Shown one piece after another: positions 1 through 7,717 of a stretch of DNA of 16,028 bases. The stretch's first letter is position 1. Each line of letters begins with the position of its first letter. Below the pieces are notes generated by a model. The model was given only the letters and a program-made list of their open reading frames with translations. It was not told the DNA's origin and did no database searches. Origin of the DNA: Lewinellaceae bacterium (GTDB lineage: Bacteria > Bacteroidota > Bacteroidia > Chitinophagales > Saprospiraceae); the NCBI GenBank assembly GCA_016711435.1, contig JADJSY010000078.1, positions 1 through 16,028 of the forward strand, given 5' to 3'. The position numbers and the translations under genes are program-made.

Positions 1-2143
1 TTTATTTACCCGGCTGTTGCGCACTAACCTGCCATTTTCCAGCAACTGCGCCATGTAAATGCCTGCCGGCAAACTCCCGGAGTCCAGCAATTCAGATACG
101 CCCTGCCGGAGCGTGTAAGTCCTGCAAAGCCGTCCCTGTGCATCCATAAAACGCAATTCATACCGCGCGTTAGTGGGCTGTTCCATTTCCAGCACAACTT
201 CTATACGCTCAACAAAAGGGTTGGGATACATGATAAATGTCAGCCCTGACTGCGGCTCGTCTGTTGCGACCTGCATATCGACGGTAAACATAAAAACCTG
301 CGCACAGCCTGAAGCATCCTGGATCGTCACCTGGTAATCGCCGGGCGATAATGACCCGATTGCATGGCCGCTTGCGTTGTTGCTCCATTGAAAAGTATAA
401 GGCGCCGTGCCTCCGCTCACCTGTTGCAGGGTGACAGCGCCATTACCGCTGCCCGTATTGTGTTGAATATGAACGCTATCGACGGTGATGATTGCACTTA
501 CTGTGACAGTCGTTTGAATCAGGCTGTCGCAGTCATTTACGGTTTGCAAAATAGTTGGATAGACGCCGGCGGCACTGACCATCTGGCCATCGGGCAAAGT
601 GTGGCTGTCTCCGGGACACAAAAAGACCTGTAAGGTCGTCGGCGCGATGGCCGGATAAATATTCAGTTGGGTCTGAATAACGCTGTCGCACCCAAGTATG
701 CTCTGCACGGTGGTTTGATAAATACCCGCCGAACTGACCATTTGGCCATCGGGCAAAGTATGGCTGTCGCCCGGACACAAAAAGACTTGTACGGTCGTTG
801 GCGCGATGGCCGGGTAAAAACTCAGTTTCGTTTGAATAACACTATCGCAACCAAATATGCCCTGTAAAGTGGTTTGATAAATGCCCGCCGAACTGACCAT
901 TTGGCCATCGGGCAAAGTGTAACTGTCGCCCGAACAAATGGAAACCTCCTGTTCATTGACCTCACAATCCTCCCGGATATGAAAAAAAGTGCGGTTGTAA
1001 AACCCCCGAATACCGGTTACCGCAAAGTCTTTTCCATTGGTACTTAAAGGGCACTATGCTGGTCAAAGACATATTCGTGATATTATCCGGGTTGGGTATT
1101 TTTTCATAACAAAGCACCTGCAATGGGTGCGATTGTACCTGGTAAACCCGCGAAGTGCCATAAGTGCCGAACGGGTTGGGCTGACTGGATCGGACGGCTA
1201 CCTGCAACCTGCCATTTTCCAGCAAGTGAACATCATGCCCTTCGTCGCCCCGTGCATCGCCCCAGGTCAGAAAATCGACTGCTTCGCCGGTGGCGGCATT
1301 AAAACGCATCAGAAATGCGTCGCGGTTATCGGGCGCTGGAACACGATCGCCCACCACAACCACTTCATTGGTAGCAGGCAAATAAACCATATTGCGGGCA
1401 AGCGCCGTCTCAAACGGTAGCCCCCACTGCATATTCCCATCCTGGTCAATTTTCAGCAATATCGCAGTGGCCACAAAAGCCCTGTTGACCGGCATGATAA
1501 AACCGTCGTTGGTAGCCACAATATCAAAAGGCGATTCAAAAAAACCGGTATGGTACGTTTTTTCCCAAACGGGTTGCAGGTTTTCCGACAAGCGCGTCAC
1601 GACTACATCCTGCGGGTTGAGACCGCCGCCCACGTTGACACTTGCTGCCATGGTATAGGTATTTCCAATGCGCACCAGGCTTGGTTCGACGCGTTCGTCG
1701 ATGGTCTGGTTACCGTTTATTATGGCAAAACCAAACTTTTTCACTCCGATGCTCGTATTGAGATTCAGGTTGGCATCCGTTTTAACGGCTACCACTTTGA
1801 TCAATGAATCATTGGGGAGGGTGCAGTTGTCGCATTGACCGACGGCTACAAAACCGCCATCGGGCGCTTCCACAACGTCCTTGAATTTTGATTGTCCGCC
1901 AATCGCCGTCCCGAATTTCTGTAGCGCCAATTGTTGCCCCAGATGATTCACTTTGAGCAGATACGCTTCATTGTTCCATTCACCGGCTATCACAAAATGG
2001 CCGTCCTGGGTGGCAATGATTTTATACCCCCGGTTGATATCGGTCTGTACCTGACCGTAAGGAAGTGTAATCGTGTGACATTGGGCGGATAATTGGAAAG
2101 CGCCAAAAAGGAGTAAAAACGTGCATAAAAGTTGATTTTTCAT
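1..2143 (-). CDS. Secreted T9SS cargo protein, frameshifted and cut by the window edge
   Basis: Probable cell-surface or secreted protein of unknown role. It starts at 2143 with a signal peptide (MKNQLLCTFLLLF..., cleavage likely after SAQ). About 340 residues follow with repeated blade-like motifs of the type GGFVAVGQ / DGNMQW, as in beta-propeller-like secreted proteins of Bacteroidota. The starting frame meets a stop at 962-964. The adjacent frame is open from 1053 to position 1 and continues the protein sensibly (STNGKDFAVTGIRGFYN...), so one extra base lies about 1041-1053, perhaps in the GGG at 1049-1051. The continuation holds three 53-residue CxGDSxTLPDG / GCDSVIQT modules, a domain ending near position 280, and a type A T9SS sorting domain (YPNPF..., PAGIYMAQLLENGRLV). 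No stop is seen before the edge, but the family end must be only a few residues away. The total would be about 714 residues. Whether the shift is real or a sequence error cannot be decided here. Confidence 0.85.
463..939 (-). repeat. Three tandem 159-bp coding repeats
   Basis: Three in-frame units of exactly 159 bp (939-781, 780-622, 621-463) each encode 53 residues: a CxGDS start, TLPDGQMVS, AGxYxTxLQ, a CDSxIQT core and, in the first two, PAIAPTT. The anchor TGGCCATCGGGCAAAGT recurs at 584, 743 and 902, a spacing of 159. Units one and two are nearly identical at DNA level, and the third is diverged in its second half. Modules of this kind precede the sorting domain in many large secreted Saprospiria proteins. 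Such repeats can expand, contract or collapse in assembly. Confidence 0.9.
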
Positions 2144-2302
2144 AGATCATTCTATTTGGTGGAGAGAAAAAGTGAAACACCGGACATGGTGTATTGCTGC
2201 ACAGTACAAAGGTCGGCGCACTTGTTCAATTAGAAAATCCCTGAAAAAAGCCATTTTTTATACTCCCCTGCTACCGGAAAACCGTGATGGGCAGGGTTTG
2301 AT

Positions 2303-2427
2303 GGTTTGAAATGTTGAGGGTTGAGATTGTTGAGGTTGTTGAGGGTTGAGATTGTTGAGGGTGGTAACGGAGGCCATAAGTTACCAGCCTCAACCCTCAA
2401 CAATCTCAACCCTCAACATTTCAAACC
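2303..2427. repeat. Inverted repeat built from GTTGAGR heptads
   Basis: The left arm 2303-2335 and right arm 2395-2427 are perfectly complementary over 33 bases. A second small pairing (GGTAAC at 2363-2368, GTTACC at 2380-2385) lies inside. The arms consist of 7-base units GTTGAGG/GTTGAGA, some separated by TT (array 2313-2360). The right side 2388-2417 is CCTCAAC/TCTCAAC. It sits between divergent genes, so a terminator role is unlikely. The rest of the 2144-2611 gap holds a promoter and another repeat; I see no gene there. For the leftward gene a weak -7 match (GACCTTTG, one mismatch) reads on the minus strand at 2207-2214. Confidence 0.85.
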
Positions 2428-2480
2428 TCCAACCCTTCCATAAGTAACTTAAGTCACCTTCCCATGTCCGCCATGTGGCT

Positions 2481-2488
2481 TACCTTTG
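2481..2488 (+). promoter_or_regulatory. Candidate -7 promoter element, TACCTTTG
   Basis: Exact match to the Bacteroidota -7 consensus TAnnTTTG, 124 bases before the hydroxylase start. No convincing -33 TTTG was found at the usual distance, so this is a motif-level call only. Confidence 0.4.
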
Positions 2489-2498
2489 GTGGAAATAC

Positions 2499-2600
2499 CG
2501 ATAAGCAATAACAGATAAGTAGGTGAGCAAAATTAGTCTCGCTTAAATTCTTTACAAATGCTTGAGTATCAACACGGATAACCGATAACCAATAACCGAC
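2499..2600 (+). repeat. Dispersed intergenic element, copy A (direct)
   Basis: Three parts in order. First are 7-base units CGATAAG, CAATAAC, AGATAAG (2499-2519). Then comes a 41-base body (2516-2556) that matches the reverse complement of 14021-14061 at about 37 of 41 positions. Last is a segment around CTTGAGTATCAACAC followed by heptads GGATAAC, CGATAAC, CAATAAC (2576-2596). The last part recurs at 13401-13446 and, inverted, at 3484-3530. It ends about 12 bases before the ATG at 2612 and so forms the leader of that gene. Confidence 0.8.
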
Positions 2601-2611
2601 TTAAATACTAT

Positions 2612-3484
2612 ATGCATTACCTCGAAACGTTTATCAATGGCTGGCAAGGATATGCGCAGCATCTCTGGCAGGAGATCACGCGACCGCACTGGGGCAATTT
2701 TTTCTACTGGTTAGTTGGCATTTCCGCATTGGTCTATGTACTCGAACTGCTGTTTCCCTGGCGGAAACAACAATCGGCTATCCGGAAGGACTTCTGGCTG
2801 GATACGTTCTACATGTTTTTTAACGTGTTCCTGTTTCACCTGATCGTTTATGCAGCGGTATCGGATGTGGTGGTAACGGCTTTCAATGATTTCCTGCGCG
2901 AGGTTTTCGGCATACGAAACCTGGTTGCCATTCAGGTGGCGTCCTTTCCGTATTGGGTACAGTTGCTGATCCTGTTCCTGGTGCGCGATTTTATACAATG
3001 GAACACACACCGCCTGCTGCACCGGGTGCCGCGTTTGTGGGAATTCCATAAAGTGCACCACTCCGTGGAAGAAATGGGTTATGCGGCGCACCTGCGTTAT
3101 CATTTTATGGAAACCATCGTGTACCGCAGCATCGAGTACCTGCCGCTGGCGATGATCGGTTTCGGCATTTCGGATTTCATGCTGGTCTATGTATTTACGC
3201 TGGCCATCGGACACCTCAACCACGCCAATATCTACCTGCCGCTCGGACCCTTGCGTTATATTTTCAATAACCCGCAAATGCACATCTGGCACCACTCCAA
3301 AAAGCAACCCGAGGGTCGTTACGGCGTGAATTACGGCATTACCCTGAGTCTCTGGGATTATCTTGCCGGTAGCGTCTGGATGCCGCACGACGGAAGGGAT
3401 ATCGAACTGGGTTTCCAGGATGTTGAAAAATACCCGCACGGTTTTTTGGAGCAAGTGGTAGAACCGTTTAAAAAAGGCAAATAG
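2612..3484 (+). CDS. Sterol desaturase / fatty acid hydroxylase family protein
   Basis: Membrane di-iron oxygenase of 290 residues, expected to hydroxylate or desaturate a lipid in the cytoplasmic membrane. The eight-histidine signature of the family is visible: HRLLH (133-137), HKVHH (146-150), a middle set (H160/H164 in AHLRYH and GHLNHAN near 201-204), and HIWHH (224-228). Hydrophobic segments lie at about residues 30-48, 65-90, 110-127 and 175-200, so the histidines face the cytoplasm. Length is normal for bacterial members. The ATG at 2612 follows a heptad-repeat leader. The gene is followed at once by an inverted copy of the same element, its first base being the last base of the stop codon. 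The true substrate (fatty acid, sterol, carotenoid or other lipid) cannot be told from sequence, and its flanking repeats make it look like a stand-alone unit. Confidence 0.9.
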   Translation: MHYLETFINGWQGYAQHLWQEITRPHWGNFFYWLVGISALVYVLELLFPWRKQQSAIRKDFWLDTFYMFFNVFLFHLIVYAAVSDVVVTAFNDFLREVFGIRNLVAIQVASFPYWVQLLILFLVRDFIQWNTHRLLHRVPRLWEFHKVHHSVEEMGYAAHLRYHFMETIVYRSIEYLPLAMIGFGISDFMLVYVFTLAIGHLNHANIYLPLGPLRYIFNNPQMHIWHHSKKQPEGRYGVNYGITLSLWDYLAGSVWMPHDGRDIELGFQDVEKYPHGFLEQVVEPFKKGK

Positions 3485-3530
3485 TTATCCGTTATTAGTT
3501 ATCAGTGTTGATAGTCAATCATTTACAGTG
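3484..3530 (-). repeat. Dispersed intergenic element, copy B (inverted, partial)
   Basis: Read on the minus strand this matches the second half of copy A: a TAAATG...TATCAACAC stretch followed by heptads TGATAAC, TAATAAC, GGATAAC (plus-strand GTTATCC, GTTATTA, GTTATCA at 3484-3504). It begins on the last base of the hydroxylase stop codon, so copies A and B flank that gene as an inverted pair. Confidence 0.75.
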
Positions 3531-3602
3531 AACTTAGACAAAACAACAGCAATTTCTAATGTAAGAAAATTGTGTAAAACCGGACGTTCAGGGCTGATTG
3601 GC

Positions 3603-3750
3603 AAAGGGGCAGCGCCCCGGTAATATTTGTAGCATTTTCCAGTTAGCCCAGCAATGGAGGGGCAGCGCCCCGTTCATATTACCGGGGCGCTGCCCCTCCA
3701 ACCATATTCATCACTTCATTCTACAAATATTATCGGGGCGCTGCCCCTTT
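3603..3750. repeat. Nested REP/BIME-like GC-rich palindromes
   Basis: Four copies of GGGGCAGCGCCCC or its complement form two nested inverted repeats. The outer arms 3603-3632 and 3721-3750 are 30 bases with one mismatch and include AATATTTGTAG. The inner arms 3655-3672 and 3683-3700 are 18 bases and perfect, around a 10-base loop. Each core can also fold by itself (GGGGC/GCCCC). The structure lies between two plus-strand genes and could stop or stabilise the upstream transcript, but there is no following T-run. The remainder of the 3485-3877 gap holds copy B on the left and a heptad array on the right; I see no gene. Confidence 0.85.
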
Positions 3751-3843
3751 TGTTAGCCGGATCCGCTGCCTCTCGTAAATGTCTTACATTAAAAACTGTT
3801 GACTTAAAAACTTCAATATCAATGAATGGTGTACGCTACGCCG

Positions 3844-3872
3844 CTCACCTCTCACCCTCTCACTTCTCACCT
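3844..3872 (+). repeat. Heptad array CTCACCY before the SoxB-like gene
   Basis: Four near-identical 7-base units (CTCACCT, CTCACCC, then one extra T, CTCACTT, CTCACCT) end 5 bases before the ATG at 3878. The region upstream of the start is purine-poor and has no Shine-Dalgarno sequence. Confidence 0.7.
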
Positions 3873-3877
3873 CTGTT

Positions 3878-5563
3878 ATGTCAAAACGCCGTGATTTTCT
3901 TCGCAACAGCCTGCTGGCCGGATTCGGTGCAAGTCTTTCGCCCCTGACAGCCTCCGCCAAAGCGACCGGCGGGGAACTGACGCTGGATGCAAACACAGAC
4001 GTTGCCCCCGCTCGCTCCGGCACCTTGAGCCTGCTGCAAACCACCGATGTACACTGCCAGATTCACCCCCACGACGAGATGTTCTGGGAAAATGAGCAAA
4101 TGGTATTCCGCAAAACCGCCGGGTATGCACAATTGGCGACCATGCTGGACAAAATCAGAAAACACAACCCCAATACGTTCACCATCGACACAGGCGATAT
4201 GTTTCAGGGCAGCGAATTATCGGTCAAAACAACCGGAAAAGCGCTGGTACCTGTGCTGAACGCACTGCAATACGACCTGTATTTGCCCGGCAATTGGGAA
4301 GTGATTTATCAAAAAAAAGCCATGCAAACCCTGCTCGGCGGACTCGATGCGCCCAAGGTTTGCGCCAATATGTACCACGATATGGGCGAGGGTAAAAAAG
4401 GCGAACTCATATTCCCGCCCTATTACACCTGGTCGCGGCTGGGCGTTAAAATCGGTTTTCTGGGTTACACCGACCCGCTGGTGCCCCTGCGGCAATCGCC
4501 CAACTATTCCAAAGGCATCATTTACACCAAACCGGAGGAAAACCTGGCCTGGTATGTCAACTTGTTGCGCGAACAGGAGCAATGCGATTTCATCATCATC
4601 CTGGCGCACCTGGGTCTCTCCCAGCAAATTCACTTGGCTAACCTGCCCGAATGTGAGGGCGTACACTATATTTTCGGCGGCGACACCCACGAGCGGGTGC
4701 GCGAACCGATTGTCTGCAAATACGCCAAAGTGGTGGAGCCCGGCGCCTTCGGCTCTTTTGTCGGCAGGCTCGACCTGGAAGTAAAAGACGGAAAAATCGT
4801 CGGCGAACGATACGAATTGCTGGAGGTAGACGCCAAAAAACACAAACCCAAAGCGGCAGTACAACAATTGCTCAACAGCCTGGAAGCGCCTTTCAAAGCA
4901 GATATCGAGACGATTCGGGGCTACAGTACGGTGCCGCTGTACCGCTATTTTGTCATTGAAAATACGATCGACACGCTCATACTGGATGCCTTGGCCTGGC
5001 GGGTAGGTACTGATATTGTGCTGTCCAACGGTTTCCGTTTCTGTCCGCCGCGCAACACCGGGCCGGACGGTATGGCGCCCATCACGGAAGGTTACATTTA
5101 CGATATGCTGCCCGTCGATTCGCTGATTCGCACGGCCAAAGTGAGCGGGCAACAACTGCTGGACTGGCTCGAAAAAGAACTGAATAACGTTTTTGCCAAA
5201 GATGCGTCCAAACGTTTCGGTGGCTGGGTGGTAAAATTTAAAGGTATGAAAGTGGAATTTCTGGCCTTCGGCGAACCCGGCAAACGCGTGCAGAAAGTCA
5301 GCGTCGGCGGTCAGCCGATCGACCCCGCGCGCATCTACTCGGTCTGCGCCTGCGAGCGCGACGGCGATCCGGATACCATGCTTTGCCGCATTCCGCAGGT
5401 GAAAGAAGGAAAAAATACGCCGTACTCCCTGCACCAGACGATGCGGGATTACTTAGCCGCCAATTCGCCCGTCACGCCCACGCCGCATGGCGCTGCTATC
5501 GCATTGGATGCGCCGGCAACGCTGCTCACGCAGGTGACTGGGGTGAAGTATGGGTTTAGATAA
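3878..5563 (+). CDS. Tat-exported SoxB-like metallophosphoesterase / 5'-nucleotidase family protein
   Basis: Two-domain hydrolase of 561 residues, probably periplasmic. The N-terminus carries a twin-arginine signal (KRRDFLR, residues 3-9, then a hydrophobic stretch ending TASA). The calcineurin-like domain shows metal ligands D57 and H59 (TTDVHCQ), D107 (DTGDMFQGS), N139 in GNWE, H244 (ILAHLG) and H271 in GGDTH. The 5'-nucleotidase C-terminal domain covers about 345-540 (SNGFRF, MLPVDSLI, FGGWVVKFKGM). Tat export, GNWE in place of the usual GNHE/D, and the FGGW stretch resemble SoxB, the dimanganese thiosulfohydrolase that releases sulfate from SoxYZ-bound sulfur. No soxYZ, soxXA or soxCD is present in the window, so the partner is unknown. 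A general nucleotidase or 2',3'-cyclic phosphodiesterase is the alternative. The sulfur genes 5 kb away favour a sulfur role, but that is inference. Confidence 0.8.
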   Translation: MSKRRDFLRNSLLAGFGASLSPLTASAKATGGELTLDANTDVAPARSGTLSLLQTTDVHCQIHPHDEMFWENEQMVFRKTAGYAQLATMLDKIRKHNPNTFTIDTGDMFQGSELSVKTTGKALVPVLNALQYDLYLPGNWEVIYQKKAMQTLLGGLDAPKVCANMYHDMGEGKKGELIFPPYYTWSRLGVKIGFLGYTDPLVPLRQSPNYSKGIIYTKPEENLAWYVNLLREQEQCDFIIILAHLGLSQQIHLANLPECEGVHYIFGGDTHERVREPIVCKYAKVVEPGAFGSFVGRLDLEVKDGKIVGERYELLEVDAKKHKPKAAVQQLLNSLEAPFKADIETIRGYSTVPLYRYFVIENTIDTLILDALAWRVGTDIVLSNGFRFCPPRNTGPDGMAPITEGYIYDMLPVDSLIRTAKVSGQQLLDWLEKELNNVFAKDASKRFGGWVVKFKGMKVEFLAFGEPGKRVQKVSVGGQPIDPARIYSVCACERDGDPDTMLCRIPQVKEGKNTPYSLHQTMRDYLAANSPVTPTPHGAAIALDAPATLLTQVTGVKYGFR

Positions 5564-5592
5564 GATATTGATTTCCTCTTCGTAGCCTGATG

Positions 5593-5624
5593 GAACACGG
5601 ATTGGACGGATTGGACACGGATTT
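5593..5624 (+). repeat. Short direct repeat of CGGATTGGA type
   Basis: ACACGGATT, GGACGGATT and GGACACGGATT follow each other in the gap between the SoxB-like gene and the thioredoxin gene. It is a small low-complexity tract of unknown meaning, similar in style to the other intergenic arrays but not of 7-base period. Confidence 0.5.
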
Positions 5625-5684
5625 TCGCCCTCGTAGGATTAATGGGGACGCAGATTGAGTATCATCAAACTAAAAAAATTTAAC

Positions 5685-5984
5685 ATGAAAGCCACATTTC
5701 AAGACCTCATCGACCCCGAAACACCCACGATAATCGACTTTTTCGCAACCTGGTGCGGCCCCTGCCGTATGGTTACGCCTATCCTCGACGAATTAAAAAA
5801 AGACCTCGGCGACAACGTTCGTATTTTCAAAATAGACGTCGACCAGAATCAGGCACTTGCTGCACAATACAATGTCCGCAGCATCCCCACCATCATGATT
5901 TTTAAAGACGGGGAGTTAAAATGGCGCGAAACGGGCGTACAAAGCAAAGTAAAACTCAAAAGCGTACTGGAGGGAATCGTATAA
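5685..5984 (+). CDS. trxA: Thioredoxin
   Basis: Small cytoplasmic dithiol-disulfide oxidoreductase of 99 residues. The redox motif WCGPC places the active cysteines at 24 and 27, and the cis-proline is at 68 in RSIPT. FKDGE and the flanking beta strands match canonical thioredoxin, and there is no signal peptide. The ATG at 5685 is preferred; an in-frame TTG at 5655 would add ten residues not typical of the family. A tiny membrane protein gene starts 3 bases after its stop, so the two are very likely co-transcribed. Thioredoxin may reduce persulfides or disulfides made by the sulfur enzymes nearby, but a general housekeeping role is equally possible. Confidence 0.92.
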   Translation: MKATFQDLIDPETPTIIDFFATWCGPCRMVTPILDELKKDLGDNVRIFKIDVDQNQALAAQYNVRSIPTIMIFKDGELKWRETGVQSKVKLKSVLEGIV

Positions 5985-5987
5985 CCC

Positions 5988-6212
5988 ATGCAAATACTGA
6001 ATGACTGGAAATTTGTACTGATCGCCTGCCTCACACTGGGGCTGGCGCCTTTCGTACCCGAACCGCATATCTGGGGTAAATTGCGCTGGGTAGCCGGCGG
6101 AGCGGTGGGCATGACGTCCATGGACTGGTTCGACCTGGCCTGGCACGGACTGCCTTGGGTGGCTTTGTTGCGGCTGGTGGTGCTGAAGGTGGTGAATGGT
6201 GAGGAGTGGTGA
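5988..6212 (+). CDS. Small two-helix membrane protein of unknown function
   Basis: A 74-residue protein with two hydrophobic segments, about 8-25 (KFVLIACLTLGLAPF) and 50-68 (LAWHGLPWVALLRLVVL), joined by a conserved-looking loop (EPHIWGKLRWVAGGA). I recall similar short proteins next to thioredoxins in Bacteroidota, sometimes labelled RND transporter without support; that is recollection, not a search. It begins 3 bases behind thioredoxin, which argues for translational coupling. The last residues (VVNGEEW) are encoded by TGGTGAA/TGGTGAG heptads of the intergenic repeat, so the original C-terminus may have been overwritten. A helper of a membrane redox or sulfur transfer step is possible but not shown. 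Confidence 0.7.
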   Translation: MQILNDWKFVLIACLTLGLAPFVPEPHIWGKLRWVAGGAVGMTSMDWFDLAWHGLPWVALLRLVVLKVVNGEEW

Positions 6213-6322
6213 GTAGGAGGAGTGGCATTCCGTTAGGAGGGCATTCAATTGAAAGATAATTGAGTACGTTCTTCTAACTGAATGCTACTCACCACTCACC
6301 ACTCACTACTCACTACTCACCA
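6190..6322. repeat. Heptad arrays forming an inverted repeat between convergent genes
   Basis: On the left, TGGTGAA, TGGTGAG, then after GAG another TGGTGAG (6190-6213); on the right, five units CTCACCA, CTCACCA, CTCACTA, CTCACTA, CTCACCA (6288-6322). GAGTGGTGAGTAG (6204-6216) pairs with 6285-6297, and the pairing continues through GCATTC and GTTAG with an 8-base insertion on the left. Placed between converging genes, it could act as a two-way terminator, though it has no classic GC stem plus T-run. Confidence 0.7.
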
Positions 6323-6403
6323 CTCAAAAAACCAGTACCCGATCACTTTCAAGGGTCCAGGCTGCCAGTTCAGCCATGTTACTTATTGACAGCATGATAT
6401 TCA

Positions 6404-7651
6404 TCAGATTGCCGCTTTCCTTGTCAACGTCAGCCATCCCCATAACTTTAGATGCGTCGTTTGGCAACGCATCCGGAAATCAACAAAAAATCCGGTAGCG
6501 ACCGTCAATACGCCCACAGCAACAATACTGGTCGGGATGCCGAACGCATCGGCCAGTACGCCCGTGAGTAAAGCCCCGATGGCATAACCCATATCCCGCC
6601 AAAAGCGAAAAACGCCGAGGCTTTTGGCCCGGTCGAAAGGGTGCGTATTCTCGGCAATGGAAGCCAGAAAAGTGGGATACACCATAGCAGTTCCCCAGCC
6701 CAGCAACGCAAGCAGTGCGGCAAACGCTGCAAAACTGTCCACCCATGCCAGGCCCAGCAAAGCCAGTCCTTGCAGCAACATGCCCCACAGCAACAAGTCT
6801 TTTTTGCAAATAAAATCGGACATGCGCCCGCTGAACAACTGCCCGATGCCCCATACAGCCGGGTACACGGCGGCTAAAATGCCGATTTCATGCAAGGAAA
6901 AACCTTTTTGAACCAGGAACATGGGAAGCAGCCCCCATACCATGCCGTCGTTCAGGTTGTTCACCAGACCGGTAACGGTCACAGAACCCAGGTTGCGGTG
7001 CCGCCAGCTCGTGTCGCGAAAAATATGCGCCAAACGAGGCGCCTTGCTTTGCGCCGCTTCGGCTGCAACATGCGCGTGCGTATCGCGCACCAGCAACAAA
7101 GTAGCCAGCAAACCCGCCACCGATAAACCCACTCCAAGATAAAAAGGATAGGGCCGTAAGCCGTATTCGCTCGCTATCCATCCCGTGAAAAAGGCCGCCA
7201 GCGCCACGGCGAGGTATCCGGCAAATTCATTCAAACCCATCGCCAGGCCCCGGTCGCGCTCGCCCGCGAGGTCTATTTTCATCACGACGGTGGCCGACCA
7301 GGCAAATCCCTGGTGTACGCCGAGCAATATATTGGCGGCAATGACCCAGTTCCAGCTCGGGGCGTACATCAGCAGAAAAGGTACGGGCAGCCCGAGCACC
7401 CAGCCCAGCAACAACAGCCGCTTGCGGCCCAGCAGGCCGGCCAGGGTTCCGGTAAAGAGATTGGCAAATGCCTTTGAAATCCCGAAGGCTACAATAAAAG
7501 ATAACACAGCAGTCTTGGCAGCGATGCCAAATTCCACTTCGGCCAATTGCGGCAGAATGCTGCGTTCCATACCCACCATGCCGCCTACAAAGGCGTTGAT
7601 CACTACCAGGAGGGTGAATTGTCGCCAGTTTTCGCGCAGTCCGAGTTTCAT
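6404..7651 (-). CDS. MFS transporter
   Basis: Inner-membrane carrier of the major facilitator superfamily, 415 residues with about 12 hydrophobic helices. The loop between helices 2 and 3 has a recognisable motif A (TGTLAGLLGRKRLL, residues 67-80), and the second half repeats the pattern (GVLADAFGI). The start at 7651 (MKLGLRENWRQF) is chosen because a promoter-like TACCTTTG sits at 7669-7676, which would put the transcript start downstream of the alternative start at 7696. The substrate cannot be named; sugar, drug and anion exporters all share these features. The gene lies 66 bases behind a Crp/Fnr regulator on the same strand, so that regulator may control it, although the MFS gene appears to have its own promoter. 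Confidence 0.85.
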   Translation of the reverse strand: MKLGLRENWRQFTLLVVINAFVGGMVGMERSILPQLAEVEFGIAAKTAVLSFIVAFGISKAFANLFTGTLAGLLGRKRLLLLGWVLGLPVPFLLMYAPSWNWVIAANILLGVHQGFAWSATVVMKIDLAGERDRGLAMGLNEFAGYLAVALAAFFTGWIASEYGLRPYPFYLGVGLSVAGLLATLLLVRDTHAHVAAEAAQSKAPRLAHIFRDTSWRHRNLGSVTVTGLVNNLNDGMVWGLLPMFLVQKGFSLHEIGILAAVYPAVWGIGQLFSGRMSDFICKKDLLLWGMLLQGLALLGLAWVDSFAAFAALLALLGWGTAMVYPTFLASIAENTHPFDRAKSLGVFRFWRDMGYAIGALLTGVLADAFGIPTSIVAVGVLTVATGFFVDFRMRCQTTHLKLWGWLTLTRKAAI

Positions 7652-7668
7652 AGATGCAATTTTTCCTG

Positions 7669-7676
7669 CAAAGGTA
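7669..7676 (-). promoter_or_regulatory. Candidate -7 promoter element for the MFS gene
   Basis: On the minus strand this reads TACCTTTG, an exact TAnnTTTG match, 18 bases before the ATG at 7651. An ATTG lies 17 bases further upstream as a possible -33 element. It would give a very short leader. Confidence 0.5.
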
Positions 7677-7717
7677 GGGGCAGCACAAGCAGTCAATTCT
7701 TTACAAATGATAAGAAA

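Noticed and set aside
1041..1053. Programmed ribosomal frameshift
   Set aside because: No slippery heptamer or stimulatory structure is apparent, and a single inserted base explains the change more simply.
2303..2427. Inverted repeat as a transcription terminator
   Set aside because: It lies between two divergent genes, where no transcript is expected to end, and has no T-run.
2711..3454. Minus-strand open frame of 247 codons
   Set aside because: Antisense to the hydroxylase with its histidine boxes; no domain seen.
4217..5434. Long open frame on the minus strand (405 codons)
   Set aside because: It lies fully antisense to the SoxB-like gene, has no recognisable domain, and the plus-strand frame has clear catalytic motifs.
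5655..5684. TTG start giving a ten-residue longer thioredoxin
   Set aside because: The added residues do not belong to the thioredoxin fold, and an ATG at 5685 gives the canonical length.
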